From Klebsiella sp. WP3-W18-ESBL-02 (GTDB lineage Bacteria; Pseudomonadota; Gammaproteobacteria; Enterobacterales; Enterobacteriaceae), in NCBI RefSeq assembly GCF_014168815.1, contig NZ_AP021973.1, forward strand, positions 166,472 to 230,471: a stretch of 64,000 nucleotides of DNA. Direction: 5' to 3'. The notes beneath the pieces are model-generated. The model saw nothing but the letters and a program-made list of their open reading frames with translations. It was not told the origin of the DNA and did not search any database. Below, one piece after another: positions 52,189 to 61,304 of this stretch; positions within the stretch are counted from its first letter, which is position 1; each line of letters begins with the position of its first letter. A program made the translations under genes and the position numbers.

Positions 52189-54255
52189 TCAATTTTGTTG
52201 CCATTCCTTTACAACAGCTTCCCAATTGGCCGTTCTCTCGACCAATTTCCCATCAGCATCCTTTCTTGTCCAAACATCCCAGAAATCAGGGTCATCAGAA
52301 TGGGGTTGCTGCTCTTTCGTCAAATTTTTCATTTTAACTAAGACAGGAAGTTCAGATGCCCAGCCCATCAGTATTGCATGTTGAGATGGCAATGAAGGCA
52401 ATTCACGGAGTAATCCTCGCAAATTGTCGGGTACCATTTTATGAACTTGCTCCTGATCTTTGTCATTGCTAATTCGATGCAGAAGAAAAGTATTACATTG
52501 AGATAAAACTGTAGGTGATAATTCTGATGGTCGTTGCGAAGAAATAACCATACCGAGACCAAATTTCCTGCCTTCTCGTGCAATTTTCTCAAATACTTGA
52601 CAGCAAACAGCTGCGACATCCTGATTTTCACTGTCCTCACGATACCGTTTAATAAATGTATGTGCTTCTTCAGCAACAAGTACCGTAGGTAAAGATTTGT
52701 TATATAGTCGTCTATAACGTTGCAATGATTCAAAAATAATTCTTGAAATGACAGCTGTCACAAGATGAGTAATTTCAGTTGGTACTAAAGAAAGATCAAT
52801 AATTGAAACGCAGCTATCACCATCACCATCTTTCCCAATATATGTTTCTAACCAATTAGCCAAGTCAACTCTATGCTCTGAGTCATTGGTTATGGGTTTC
52901 ATTCTTGTATCCGCAAGCATTGTGCGTATTCTAGCTACTAGATATTCAACATATTGCTCGCTACCATTTTCTTGTGCTAACGCCTCTAAATAGGAGACTA
53001 AATTATTTCCGTCAAAAGGGACGGGGATATCCTCGTTTTTAGGAAGGAGTTCACACTCATCGCCTCCAAGGCTCTGAAATGAAGATAACACTCCATTTAT
53101 GATGTTATCAACTGCGCTAACTTTAGCATTGTAATCTGGATATCTGCCTTCTCTTTGCCCACAAAAATCTTGAATAGAGATGATTAATTTATCTAGCTCA
53201 GGGCATGGTGTAGTTAATCTCGCTTTGTATTCTTCCAGACTCTGACGCCAAATATTAATTTTAGCCAAAAGATTTTTGGCTCCAGGGAAATCATTAAGTG
53301 CCGCTGCTCCTTTAGATTTATCCGCTTTTAAAGAAACCAAAATTGTACCTAGGTATTTTTTAACTTCTATATCTATATTCTTTTGTAAATCAAATTCTTC
53401 ATTTCTCATTGCTCTCAAGGAGCGTTTTAGTAATGGAAGTTGTGCTTTAGGACTTGCTTGCGTGAATGATGCCCACTCCGAACTATTCCAAAACCATGAG
53501 GGTACTTGTAATTGGTTTTCACTGCCTTCAGCCTCAACCTTAAATACTCTACCTTTAAATTTCGTCGTTGGCCCCAAAGCACGTGCATACTCGCCGTTGG
53601 GGTCTAGGATGATAAATCTGGCATTTGGTTTTATTTGTGATTCCAATGCAGATTCGAGTGACCACTGGATTAATCCAGATACAGAGCAAGACTTACCGCT
53701 ACCAGTATTTCCGAGCACTGCTATATGACGACCAAATAATCTATCAGGATCTACAGCTACATTTGCATTGTTCGCAAGTGGACTTTGTCCAATGATCACT
53801 CGCCTATTATTTCCAGATTCGACTATTGATCTAAGTTGTAAATCTGTCGGTAGTAAAATAGCAGCCCCAATAGAAGGAAACGATTCAGAACCTCGTTGAA
53901 ATCTGAAATAATCAGTACCATCTTTGGACAAACGTTTAAGCATTCCCACCGGATTCAAACTTATTTTTTTTCGGGGGAATGGTAGATTTACTAAACCAAA
54001 TTCTTGAACATCTCTTTGTTTTGGATAAGGCGAATGTTCTACAGCAAGCCACTCTATTTGCCCAACTAAGTAACCATTATCACATGATATTAATACATAA
54101 CTGTTTACTCTTGGAAAGTTTCTAGGCGTTCCTGCATTCAAAGCAACAGTATCAGGTGAGTCAATCTCTAATATTGCTCTAATTTCATTAGGTGAAACAA
54201 AATCTACAGTGCCGACCCTGAGTTGCTCACCTTGTTCAATCGGAAATGAGTTCAT
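52189..54255 (-). CDS. herA: HerA-type ATPase of a SIR2-HerA defence pair
   Basis: 688 residues. N-terminal HAS-barrel-like beta domain (res. 1-100), Walker A GNTGSGKS at 182-189, FIILDPNGEYARAL, a long helical insertion, a second acidic motif LPTVLVAEEAHTFIKR and ISSQRPSELSPTVLSQ, and a C-terminal tail wrapping type. HerA/FtsK-family hexameric motor. Its ATG overlaps the sir2 stop by 4 bp, so the two are made together. In known SIR2-HerA systems the HerA hexamer forms a large complex with SIR2 and responds to phage infection. Confidence 0.9.
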   Translation of the reverse strand: MNSFPIEQGEQLRVGTVDFVSPNEIRAILEIDSPDTVALNAGTPRNFPRVNSYVLISCDNGYLVGQIEWLAVEHSPYPKQRDVQEFGLVNLPFPRKKISLNPVGMLKRLSKDGTDYFRFQRGSESFPSIGAAILLPTDLQLRSIVESGNNRRVIIGQSPLANNANVAVDPDRLFGRHIAVLGNTGSGKSCSVSGLIQWSLESALESQIKPNARFIILDPNGEYARALGPTTKFKGRVFKVEAEGSENQLQVPSWFWNSSEWASFTQASPKAQLPLLKRSLRAMRNEEFDLQKNIDIEVKKYLGTILVSLKADKSKGAAALNDFPGAKNLLAKINIWRQSLEEYKARLTTPCPELDKLIISIQDFCGQREGRYPDYNAKVSAVDNIINGVLSSFQSLGGDECELLPKNEDIPVPFDGNNLVSYLEALAQENGSEQYVEYLVARIRTMLADTRMKPITNDSEHRVDLANWLETYIGKDGDGDSCVSIIDLSLVPTEITHLVTAVISRIIFESLQRYRRLYNKSLPTVLVAEEAHTFIKRYREDSENQDVAAVCCQVFEKIAREGRKFGLGMVISSQRPSELSPTVLSQCNTFLLHRISNDKDQEQVHKMVPDNLRGLLRELPSLPSQHAILMGWASELPVLVKMKNLTKEQQPHSDDPDFWDVWTRKDADGKLVERTANWEAVVKEWQQN

Positions 54256-55643
54256 TCAGCATCCTCGCTATTATTTGAAATTGTTGTACGATATAAACCC
54301 CTTGATTTCAATAGTTCTGCCATACGAATTGATGATCTGTCTATCGCTGCTTTAGGAAGATAAAAATCCACTAAATTCTTGATATCTCCAAAGTGGTCAC
54401 CAAGTAATAAAGATATTTGAGCTTTTCTTCCACTTTCGTTTACAAAGCGCATAATTCTACCGAGTGGATCGCCGTAGGCAATTATTACTATATGCGTTGA
54501 GGGTATTGTCAGCATGTCAATAATAACACGGTTTATATGTTCATCTCCAAAACTATAACCATATGTTACCAAAGTACTATTAGGACGACATGTTGCAGAT
54601 GCTAAGTCTCTGAATAGTTCAACATAAGGGTATTCTGATGTTTCTCGGTCTTTAACCGAGTTTGGATAAATCATTAATTGATGATAGTTCGCTGCTCCAG
54701 CAGCCTCCACTTGTAAAAAGGGTTCCACCGAACTCGCACCAAAAGGTAATCCAAATCGCCTTATGGCTCCTTCGGTAGTATACCAGTCCAATGAGCCATG
54801 TAATTTAGTAAAGCGCGCCACACCTTCCAAATATCTTGGTTCACCACGAATACCCGGTGGATTATAATGATAGTCGACTTCTAGTCGCGAAGATCTGAAA
54901 ATAGGCGCTATAGTACCAACAAATCTGTCAATTAGTCGAATACCTGCTATTTCAGCTCCTGCTTCAATTATCCTGTCGTAATTCGTCGTGAAAATATGTA
55001 ATCGATCCCTTGTCGCTGTTCGACTTGAAAAACTCATCAAAAAACTTACTAAATAATTAAACGTTTGTGTTTTTAAATCGTTTTTTGCATCGCGAATTAA
55101 CTTTTCCCCATTACTAACTGAATCTGAGAATAATTTCAAACATCTTGTTAGCTCATTATTTAACTCAACTAACTCACTTTTTAAATTTCGATATGGGAGA
55201 GCACCAGGAGGCGGTTCTGGAAGTGGGAGATTTTGCGCAGTTAAAATCTCTAATCCTTTAATTAACTCATTAATTGAACGGATTTGGTCTTCAATATTAC
55301 CTCTTCCTCTTCCTGAGGCTTCAGCTGTTTTAGCTACATAACTATCTATTTCAGCCTTGCAAACTTTGAGATCATTAATCCATCCCATGCCTTGAGGTTT
55401 CGTGCCTGTCGCTGACTCTTGGATTGCTGAACTAAGTCCCGCGCCAATAAGTATATTTAGGTGTTCAGACTGAAAAAGAGCAGTTAACCAAGGTTCTATT
55501 CTTAAACGCAAAAAATCAGGAGTGATTTTATCTCCTGGTTTTGCCCATGAGCAGTGTCCAACAACTTTAAATGCACCAACTTCGCTGTGTGGATCCAACT
55601 GAACCGGAGACTGGTCATCTCCAAGCTTTAAGTATTGACTCAC
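54252..55643 (-). CDS. SIR2-domain NADase of a SIR2-HerA defence pair
   Basis: 463 residues, GTG start 7 bp after the tnpR stop with GAAGGATG as ribosome site. SIR2 landmarks: ILIGAGLSSA at 64-73, FTTNYDRIIEAG around 218-229, catalytic-type histidine at 282 in FTKLHGSLDW and TYGYSFGDEHIN near 370. Residues 75-210 form an inserted helical region. Prokaryotic SIR2 effectors of this type deplete NAD+ on phage attack and abort infection. No C-terminal extra domain. Confidence 0.9.
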   Translation of the reverse strand: MSQYLKLGDDQSPVQLDPHSEVGAFKVVGHCSWAKPGDKITPDFLRLRIEPWLTALFQSEHLNILIGAGLSSAIQESATGTKPQGMGWINDLKVCKAEIDSYVAKTAEASGRGRGNIEDQIRSINELIKGLEILTAQNLPLPEPPPGALPYRNLKSELVELNNELTRCLKLFSDSVSNGEKLIRDAKNDLKTQTFNYLVSFLMSFSSRTATRDRLHIFTTNYDRIIEAGAEIAGIRLIDRFVGTIAPIFRSSRLEVDYHYNPPGIRGEPRYLEGVARFTKLHGSLDWYTTEGAIRRFGLPFGASSVEPFLQVEAAGAANYHQLMIYPNSVKDRETSEYPYVELFRDLASATCRPNSTLVTYGYSFGDEHINRVIIDMLTIPSTHIVIIAYGDPLGRIMRFVNESGRKAQISLLLGDHFGDIKNLVDFYLPKAAIDRSSIRMAELLKSRGLYRTTISNNSEDAE

Positions 55644-55650
55644 TTTGAAT

Positions 55651-56220
55651 TCATCCTTCGTTAGAGTTAATAGCTGTTTTTCTTTTCAGCCTAAAATAGG
55701 TCGCCCTTGATATACCCGTTTTTTCCATTACTTCCTTAACTTGTACGTCCTTATTAATCAATTCATTAGCTAATTCAGCCTTCTTGTGAGGCTTTCTTCC
55801 GAATTTGACCCCCTTAATCATAGCGGTCTTCCGCCCATCGTTAGTTCGCTCCAAGATCCTTTCTCGTTCCGCCTCGGCAACAGCTGCTAGTATCTGGATA
55901 ACCATTTTTCCCATTGTGCCTTCAGTACTAAGACCATTCTCTAGAAATCGGATAGCGATGCCTTTTTTATAGCAAGTATCCACAATACGAATCATATCAG
56001 CGGTATTACGTCCTAGACGATCCATTTTAGTACAGAGGATGATGTCATCTTTCTCCGCTCTGGCAAGGAGTCTCTGTAGCCCTGCACGCTCATCAGTTGC
56101 TCCTGACATCATGTCAGTAAATACACGATCATCCCTCACTCCCGCTGTTTTGAGTTCAGTAATCTGGCTCGTCAGTTTCTGATGGCTGGTTGATACTCTT
56201 GCATATCCTAATAATGCCAT
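55651..56220 (-). CDS. tnpR: Tn-C resolvase
   Basis: 189 residues: MALLGYARVSTSHQKLTSQI with the catalytic Ser in RVST, MSGATDERAGLQRLL, CTKMDRLGRNTADMI, AAVAEAERERILERT and an HTH (VKEVMEKTGISRATYFRL). Divergent from tnpA across res, as in Tn3. sir2 and herA follow in the same direction with almost no gap, so the resolvase promoter probably drives the defence genes. Confidence 0.9.
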   Translation of the reverse strand: MALLGYARVSTSHQKLTSQITELKTAGVRDDRVFTDMMSGATDERAGLQRLLARAEKDDIILCTKMDRLGRNTADMIRIVDTCYKKGIAIRFLENGLSTEGTMGKMVIQILAAVAEAERERILERTNDGRKTAMIKGVKFGRKPHKKAELANELINKDVQVKEVMEKTGISRATYFRLKRKTAINSNEG

Positions 56221-56379
56221 TTTGGTCTCATAAATCGATATTGATACTGCGTAGTATCATAAGGTATAAATCGCGATTTTTGATACTAATGTATGATGCC
56301 GTTTTGAGCAGTCTCACAATTTATAATATTTGAGACGGTTAAAAAAAGGACAGAACTCCCGTTTACGAAAGGATGCGCA
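56221..56379. promoter_or_regulatory. res site and divergent promoters of Tn-C
   Basis: AT-rich, with the dyad GATACTGCGTAGTATC (56243-56258) and further GATACTAATGTATG and TTATAATATTTGAGAC sequences, arranged like three resolvase subsites. Also the promoter region of tnpR-sir2-herA and tnpA, presumably repressed by TnpR. Confidence 0.7.
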
Positions 56380-59300
56380 ATGAGTGATGACTTTCTTACC
56401 AGCGAACAGACAGAAAACTACGGTCGCTATGTGGCAGACCCAAATGAGGTTCAGCTGGCTCGGTATTTTCATCTGGATGAGCGTGACCTTGCTTTTATTA
56501 ATCAGCGACGGGGAAAACATAACCGGCTGGGGATTGCACTTCAGCTGACTACGGCGCGCTTTCTGGGAACGTTTCTTCCTGATCCCCTTCAAATTCCCTC
56601 ATTCATCCGTTTTTACATTGCGGCACAGTTGAACATCAGCCGACCAGAGATCCTTTCCCGGTATGCTGAAAGAGAAAATACCCGCTGGGAGCATCAGGGG
56701 CTTATCAAGCTCTATTATGATTATCATGATTTTGGTGATTTCCCCTGGACATTCAGACTGAAGCGTTTGCTCTATACTCGCGCCTGGCTCAGCAATGAGC
56801 GTCCAGGTCTGCTGTTTGATTTTGCTACCGCATGGTTGCTGCAAAATAAGATCCTGCTACCCGCAGCCTCGACTCTGACAAGGCTGATTGGCGAAGTACG
56901 CGAACGGGCAAGTCGACGATTATGGCGAAGGCTGGCTTTGTTGCCTGACAGCTGGCAGAAAACACAACTGGACGGTTTACTTGAAATACCTGAAGGGCAG
57001 CGTATATCGGTGCTGGAGGAGATGCGAAAAGGTCCTGTCACTATCAGTGGGCCGTCATTTACAGACGCCCTGGAGCGATATACCCGACTGCGTAGCATGG
57101 AGTTTTCCCGGTTGAATTTCTCCGGTCTGCCTGCCATCCAGCTGCGGAATTTGGCCCGTTATGCCGGAATGGCTTCGGTGAAATACATTTCAAGAATGCC
57201 TGACGAACGGCGACTGGCCGTGCTTACTGCGTTTGTGAAAGCACAGGAAATTTCGGCGCTTGACGAGGCCGTGGATGTGCTGGATATGCTTATTCTGGAT
57301 ATCACGCGTTCTGCAAAAAATATCGGGCAGAAAAAGCGGCTCAGGACCCTGAAAGATCTTGATCGTGCCCCGCTATTACTGGCACGGGCATGCACGTTAT
57401 TACTTGATGAGAACACCGATGAAGCAGCTCTGCGGCAGGCTATTTTTCGCCGCATACCAAAGGACAAACTGGCTGAATCCGTCGGCAAGGTAAATGAGCT
57501 GGCGCGCCCGCAAGATACTCAGTTTCAGGATGAAATGGTGGAACAATATGGACGGGTGAAGCGTTTCCTGTCCGCGATGTTGCGTGACTTACACTTTCAG
57601 GCCGCCCCGGCCGGGGAGCTCACGTTGTCAGCAATCCATTATCTGGCCGAACTGAGTGGCTCAAAAAAGCGAATTCTCGACGATGCACCAGAGCAAATCA
57701 TTTCCGGCCCATGGAAACGTCTGGTCTACGACAGAGATGGTAGGATTCTACGAGCGGGTTACTCGCTGTGTCTTCTCGAGCGCCTTCAAGATTCTTTGCG
57801 CCGTCGTGATCTCTGGCTGGAGAACAGTGATCGGTGGGGGGACCCGCGTCAAAAATTGCTTCAGGGAGCTGAATGGCAGGCACAACGCATCCCGGTATGT
57901 CGGGCGCTGGGTCATCCATCAGACGGAACTAAAGCAGCAGAACAACTGGCTACGCGGCTTGATGACACATGGAAATCAGTGGCTTCACGTTTTGCCTGCA
58001 ACGCAGCGGTCAGCATAAGCAATGAAGGTAAGCATCCCTCACTGACGATTAGCAGTCTGGATAAACTGGATGAGCCACCGGCACTGATACAATTGAATCG
58101 TCGGGTAAGAGAATTGATCCCTCCGGTTGATCTGACGGAGCTGTTGCTTGAAATAGATGCCCGAACCGGTTTTACCCGCGAATTCAGCCACGTCAGTGAA
58201 TCAGGTGCTCGGGCGCAGGATCTCCAGGTCAGTCTGTGCGCAACACTGCTGGCAGAAGCCTGCAATATAGGGCATGAACCCCTGATAAAGCATAATATTC
58301 CCGCGCTTACTCGCCATCGTCTGAGCTGGGTTAAACAAAATTATCTCAGGGCAGAAACGCTGGTCACCGCTAATGCACGGCTGGTTGATTTTCAGTCCAC
58401 GCTGCCGCTCGCGGGGTACTGGGGAGGTGGTGAGGTTGCCTCCGCAGATGGTATGCGTTTTGTCACACCGGTTAAAACGGTTAATTCCGGACCAAATCGT
58501 AAATACTTTGGTTCAGGACGCGGTATCACCTGGTACAACTTCGTCTCCGATCAATACTCCGGTTTCCATGGCATTGTAGTTCCCGGGACGCTTCGTGATT
58601 CCATCTTTGTACTGGAAGGGCTTCTGGAGCAGCAGACCGGGCTGAATCCGGTAGAAATTATGACGGACACGGCAGGATCCAGCGATATCATTTTTGGCCT
58701 GTTCTGGTTACTGGGCTACCAGTTTTCCCCTCGTCTGGCCGATGCAGGCGGGGCGATATTCTGGCGGGCAGATAAAACGGCACATTATGGTGCCCTGAAT
58801 GAGCTGGCCCGGGGATGTGTTGAACTGTCAAAAATAGAATCCCAATGGGATGAAATGATGCGAATGGCGGGCTCACTGAAGCTTGGGACCATCCATGCAT
58901 CAGAGCTTATTCGTTCACTGTTGAGAAGTAGCCGACCATCTGGTCTGGCTCAGGCGATTATGGAAGTGGGCCGGGTCAACAAGACGTTGTATCTTCTCAA
59001 CTATATCGATGATGAGGATTACCGGCGTCGGATCCTCACTCAGCTCAACCGGGGAGAAGGACGCCATGCAGTGGCTCGAGCCATTTGCTACGGACAACGT
59101 GGTGAGATTAGAAAACGCTACCGTGAAGGGCAGGAAGATCAACTCGGTGCTCTGGGTCTGGTGACCAATGCGGTTGTGCTGTGGAATACACTTTACATGC
59201 AGGAGGCGTTGTCACATCTTCGCAAATCGGGGGAAACACCTGAAGAGGAGCATCTGGCAAGATTATCGCCGCTGATACATGGCCATATAAATATGCTGGG

Positions 59301-59388
59301 ACATTATACGTTTTCGTTACCGGAAGATATTCTGAAGGGCGAGTTAAGACCATTAAATTTGAATACAAACAATGAATTAACCTCTTAG
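56380..59388 (+). CDS. tnpA: Tn3-family transposase of Tn-C
   Basis: 1002 residues, the normal length. N-terminal MSDDFLTSEQTENYGRYVAD; catalytic acidic residues in ASADGMRF, IMTDTAGSSD and NRGEGRHAV contexts. AAAGGATGCGC precedes the ATG. From a different branch of the family than Tn-A and Tn-B. Uninterrupted; its stop lies in the right inverted repeat. Confidence 0.95.
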   Translation: MSDDFLTSEQTENYGRYVADPNEVQLARYFHLDERDLAFINQRRGKHNRLGIALQLTTARFLGTFLPDPLQIPSFIRFYIAAQLNISRPEILSRYAERENTRWEHQGLIKLYYDYHDFGDFPWTFRLKRLLYTRAWLSNERPGLLFDFATAWLLQNKILLPAASTLTRLIGEVRERASRRLWRRLALLPDSWQKTQLDGLLEIPEGQRISVLEEMRKGPVTISGPSFTDALERYTRLRSMEFSRLNFSGLPAIQLRNLARYAGMASVKYISRMPDERRLAVLTAFVKAQEISALDEAVDVLDMLILDITRSAKNIGQKKRLRTLKDLDRAPLLLARACTLLLDENTDEAALRQAIFRRIPKDKLAESVGKVNELARPQDTQFQDEMVEQYGRVKRFLSAMLRDLHFQAAPAGELTLSAIHYLAELSGSKKRILDDAPEQIISGPWKRLVYDRDGRILRAGYSLCLLERLQDSLRRRDLWLENSDRWGDPRQKLLQGAEWQAQRIPVCRALGHPSDGTKAAEQLATRLDDTWKSVASRFACNAAVSISNEGKHPSLTISSLDKLDEPPALIQLNRRVRELIPPVDLTELLLEIDARTGFTREFSHVSESGARAQDLQVSLCATLLAEACNIGHEPLIKHNIPALTRHRLSWVKQNYLRAETLVTANARLVDFQSTLPLAGYWGGGEVASADGMRFVTPVKTVNSGPNRKYFGSGRGITWYNFVSDQYSGFHGIVVPGTLRDSIFVLEGLLEQQTGLNPVEIMTDTAGSSDIIFGLFWLLGYQFSPRLADAGGAIFWRADKTAHYGALNELARGCVELSKIESQWDEMMRMAGSLKLGTIHASELIRSLLRSSRPSGLAQAIMEVGRVNKTLYLLNYIDDEDYRRRILTQLNRGEGRHAVARAICYGQRGEIRKRYREGQEDQLGALGLVTNAVVLWNTLYMQEALSHLRKSGETPEEEHLARLSPLIHGHINMLGHYTFSLPEDILKGELRPLNLNTNNELTS

Positions 59389-59421
59389 CGTGGTTTTTTA
59401 CATCATTGGACCTCGAACCCC
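59384..59421 (-). repeat. Tn-C right inverted repeat
   Basis: Forward CTTAGCGTGGTTTTTTACAT then CATTGGACCTCGAACCCC. Overlaps the tnpA stop. Confidence 0.85.
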
Positions 59422-59630
59422 ACTACCGCCTTAGCTGGCGGGGATTCTGCACGTCTGCAATAAACCTCAGTACAAAAAACAGCCTTAACGTACAATAATT
59501 TTCGAAATCCAACCCATCCCGCCTACAGGAATGACGGATTTTTCGGCGGTTCCGGCGTAGACCCACCACAACTGCTGTATAGCTTGTGGGTAAGTGATAA
59601 TGAAGTGCAAACGAGATGGCGCAAATACTC

Positions 59631-59677
59631 TTTTGGTTTATCTTTTAATTACTTACGTATTAAAAGATAAACCAAAA
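59631..59677. repeat. Perfect 19-bp dyad
   Basis: TTTTGGTTTATCTTTTAAT and its exact complement ATTAAAAGATAAACCAAAA with a 9-nt loop. AT-rich; no poly-T run of its own beyond the stem. A protein-binding site or single-strand initiation hairpin is possible. Confidence 0.7.
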
Positions 59678-59786
59678 AATAAAAGACATTGCTGTTATCC
59701 CCTTTAAAAAGTGGATAACCGAACAGCATCGGCGCGAGCGCCTCAAAAGTAGCTCCCCACGCTAAAGCGCGGGGCATTCAGAACGG

Positions 59787-59831
59787 AATCCCTCGATGGC
59801 TAACAGCTCGCCTGTTAGCCATCGAGGGATT
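59787..59831. repeat. Perfect 20-bp dyad
   Basis: AATCCCTCGATGGCTAACAG and its exact complement separated by CTCGC. Too stable and without a T-run for an ordinary terminator. Unknown function. Confidence 0.75.
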
Positions 59832-60203
59832 GGACAAATCCGGCCACGCCGGATACGTCAGCAAATATCGCTGAAGAATTAGATTACACGCTCGTAAGCG
59901 GCTCTTACGACCCGCTAACGCGGAGATACGCCCCAACTGCGGCTTCGGCCTTGTTGTGACCACTCCGACCGCGCACAAAAGCCTCTGAGCCGCTTTTAGC
60001 GGAATATGGCTTTGCAGGGTGAAGGGATGGATAGGCGATCCCTTTCGATCCCTCACTGGTATCGGCGGCTAACCCTCGGTGCTACCTGTCATTTCATCCT
60101 GCCGCCTTACATGCGCTAACGCGCATAAATCCCCGTTCCTCAGTGGAACGAAAACTCACGCTAACAGGGTAGTGACCGGGTAGCCACGATAACTGCCAAC
60201 AAA

Positions 60204-60254
60204 ATTAGCTTATAGGTTAATTCTACCTTGTCTGAAATTAGCCTATAGGTTAAT
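60204..60254 (+). promoter_or_regulatory. Direct-repeat operator of the HigBA-type module
   Basis: ATTAGCTTATAGGTTAAT (60204-60221) and ATTAGCCTATAGGTTAAT (60237-60254), 17 of 18 identical and 33 bp apart, immediately upstream of the toxin gene. The XRE antitoxin is the likely ligand; each copy also resembles a promoter -10/-35 element. Confidence 0.65.
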
Positions 60255-60276
60255 ATTAATAGAAATGGGAGGTCAC

Positions 60277-60606
60277 ATGTTTAGCGTTGTTTATCACCCG
60301 GAAGCCAGGGAAGAAGCCACAGCATTACCCGTAAAAATCAGGGTGAAGTTTGACCGTCTCATCGGCAAACTGGAGTATGACGCCCGATTACTGCGGGAGC
60401 CGGACACGAAGCCCCTGGGCGATGGACTTTTTGAGATCCGCACGATGGGGACGGACATAGCCAGGGGAATCTGGGTATACCACAAAGGCAATACCATCAT
60501 CATGCTCCGTGTTTTCATCAAGAAGTCACAGAAAACGCCAGCGAAAGAAATCGATCTCGCCAAAAAGCGGTTAGCGGAGGTACTTAATGAAACTGGTAAG
60601 CCATAA
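60277..60606 (+). CDS. HigB/Gp49-type toxin
   Basis: 109 residues from MFSVVYHPEAREEATALPVK (an ATG 4 codons upstream is in frame). RelE-superfamily, phage-derived Gp49-like: LYEIRTMGTDIARGIW-like core here LFEIRTMGTDIARGIWVYHK, then IIMLRVFIKKSQKTPAKEID. mRNA-cleaving toxin. Toxin precedes antitoxin, as in higBA. Overlaps the antitoxin gene by 20 bp. Confidence 0.85.
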   Translation: MFSVVYHPEAREEATALPVKIRVKFDRLIGKLEYDARLLREPDTKPLGDGLFEIRTMGTDIARGIWVYHKGNTIIMLRVFIKKSQKTPAKEIDLAKKRLAEVLNETGKP

Positions 60607-60868
60607 AGAACTGCATAACGAGTGGATGCAGGACGATGAATATCGCGCTGCATGGCAGGAAGAAGAACGTAAGGAAAAGCTCAGGGAGCTGCTTGCTGAA
60701 TGGCGCAAGCATGACAACCTGACAAAAGCGCAGGTTGCTGAACGCATGGGGGTTACACCTCCGGTTATTTCTCGCCTGGAAAACAACATCACCAAAGCCA
60801 GCATCGACACACTGACCCGCTACGCTCACGCCTGCGGCATCAAGAAACCTGTCATTGCCCTGTACTGA
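60587..60868 (+). CDS. XRE-family antitoxin (HigA-like)
   Basis: 93 residues. An N-terminal charged helix (WQEEERKEKLRELLAEWRKH) and an HTH_3 domain: NLTKAQVAERMGVTPPVISR with recognition helix ending LENNITKASIDTL. Neutralises the toxin and represses the operon. Terminator directly downstream. Confidence 0.85.
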   Translation: MKLVSHKELHNEWMQDDEYRAAWQEEERKEKLRELLAEWRKHDNLTKAQVAERMGVTPPVISRLENNITKASIDTLTRYAHACGIKKPVIALY

Positions 60869-60871
60869 ATA

Positions 60872-60898
60872 GCCAGCCCTCCGGGGCTGGCCTTTTTG
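60872..60898 (+). terminator. Terminator of the HigBA-type module
   Basis: GCCAGCCCTCCGGGGCTGGC (a strong stem) followed by CTTTTTG, directly after the antitoxin stop. Confidence 0.85.
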
Positions 60899-61077
60899 TT
60901 TCGGTCAGTCCCAAAATTTTGTTAAAGCAAGTTTAAAATGTCACCTGTTTCTCCAAAGTTGAAATGTCACTTCTAAGCCAATCTATTTATACATAATCTT
61001 TACATCTTTCCCCGGTGACAAAGTGCTAATTGGTCTGTAATGTTCAATGTGTGGCAGGCAAGCCGCCGGTGACTTAG

Positions 61078-61304
61078 GGAAGGTGCGAACAAGTTCCTGA
61101 TATGAGATCATCATATTCATCCGGAGCGCATCCCAGAGGGACATCATGAGCCATCAACTCACCTTCGCCGATAGTGAATTCAGCACTAAGCGCCGTCAGA
61201 CCCGAAAAGAGATTTTCCTCTCCCGCATGGAGCAGATTCTGCCATGGCAGAATATGACCGCTGTCATCGAGCCGTTTTATCCCAAGGCGGGCAATGGCCG
61301 ACGG
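61078..61304 (+). mobile_element. IS5-type 5' fragment
   Basis: Starts GGAAGGTGCGAACAAGTTCC, the IS5-type left end, next to a CTTAG target. Includes the start of the transposase. Cut at 61304 by IS26, so only 227 bp remain. IS5 or ISKpn26 type; the two cannot be separated with certainty here. Confidence 0.85.
61146..61304 (+). pseudogene. IS5-type transposase, N-terminal fragment
   Basis: About 53 residues, MSHQLTFADSEFSTKRRQTR through PFYPKAGNGRR, then the frame runs into IS26. Non-functional. Confidence 0.9.

Larger units (their letters stand above)
51991..59421. mobile_element. Tn-C: Tn3-family transposon carrying SIR2-HerA
   Basis: Left repeat GGGGTTTGAGGGCCAACGAT... (51991-52028), right repeat reversed GGGGTTCGAGGTCCAATGAT... 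(59384-59421), matching at 33 of 38 positions. Contents: herA, sir2 and tnpR on the minus strand, then res and tnpA divergent. The 5-bp flanks TTTTA and ACTAC differ, so one side was rearranged after insertion. The cargo lies between tnpR and the left end. Confidence 0.85.
59422..60203. other. Non-coding backbone with long dyads
   Basis: No gene. Contains a second copy of the conserved ...TTAACGTACAATAATTTTC... motif (59479-59527), two long perfect dyads (59631-59677 and 59787-59831, listed separately), GC-rich clover-like stretches (59880-60060) and CAGTGGAACGAAAACTCACG at 60141-60160, identical to the core of the Tn3 terminal repeat and to the pMB1 origin flank. Could include an origin, oriT or a recombination hot spot. 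Confidence 0.4.

Noticed and set aside
60141..60160. Tn3 terminal repeat
   Set aside because: Exact 20-base core match, but the outer GGGGTCTGACG part does not align and no partner end or transposase fits. Kept only as an observation.
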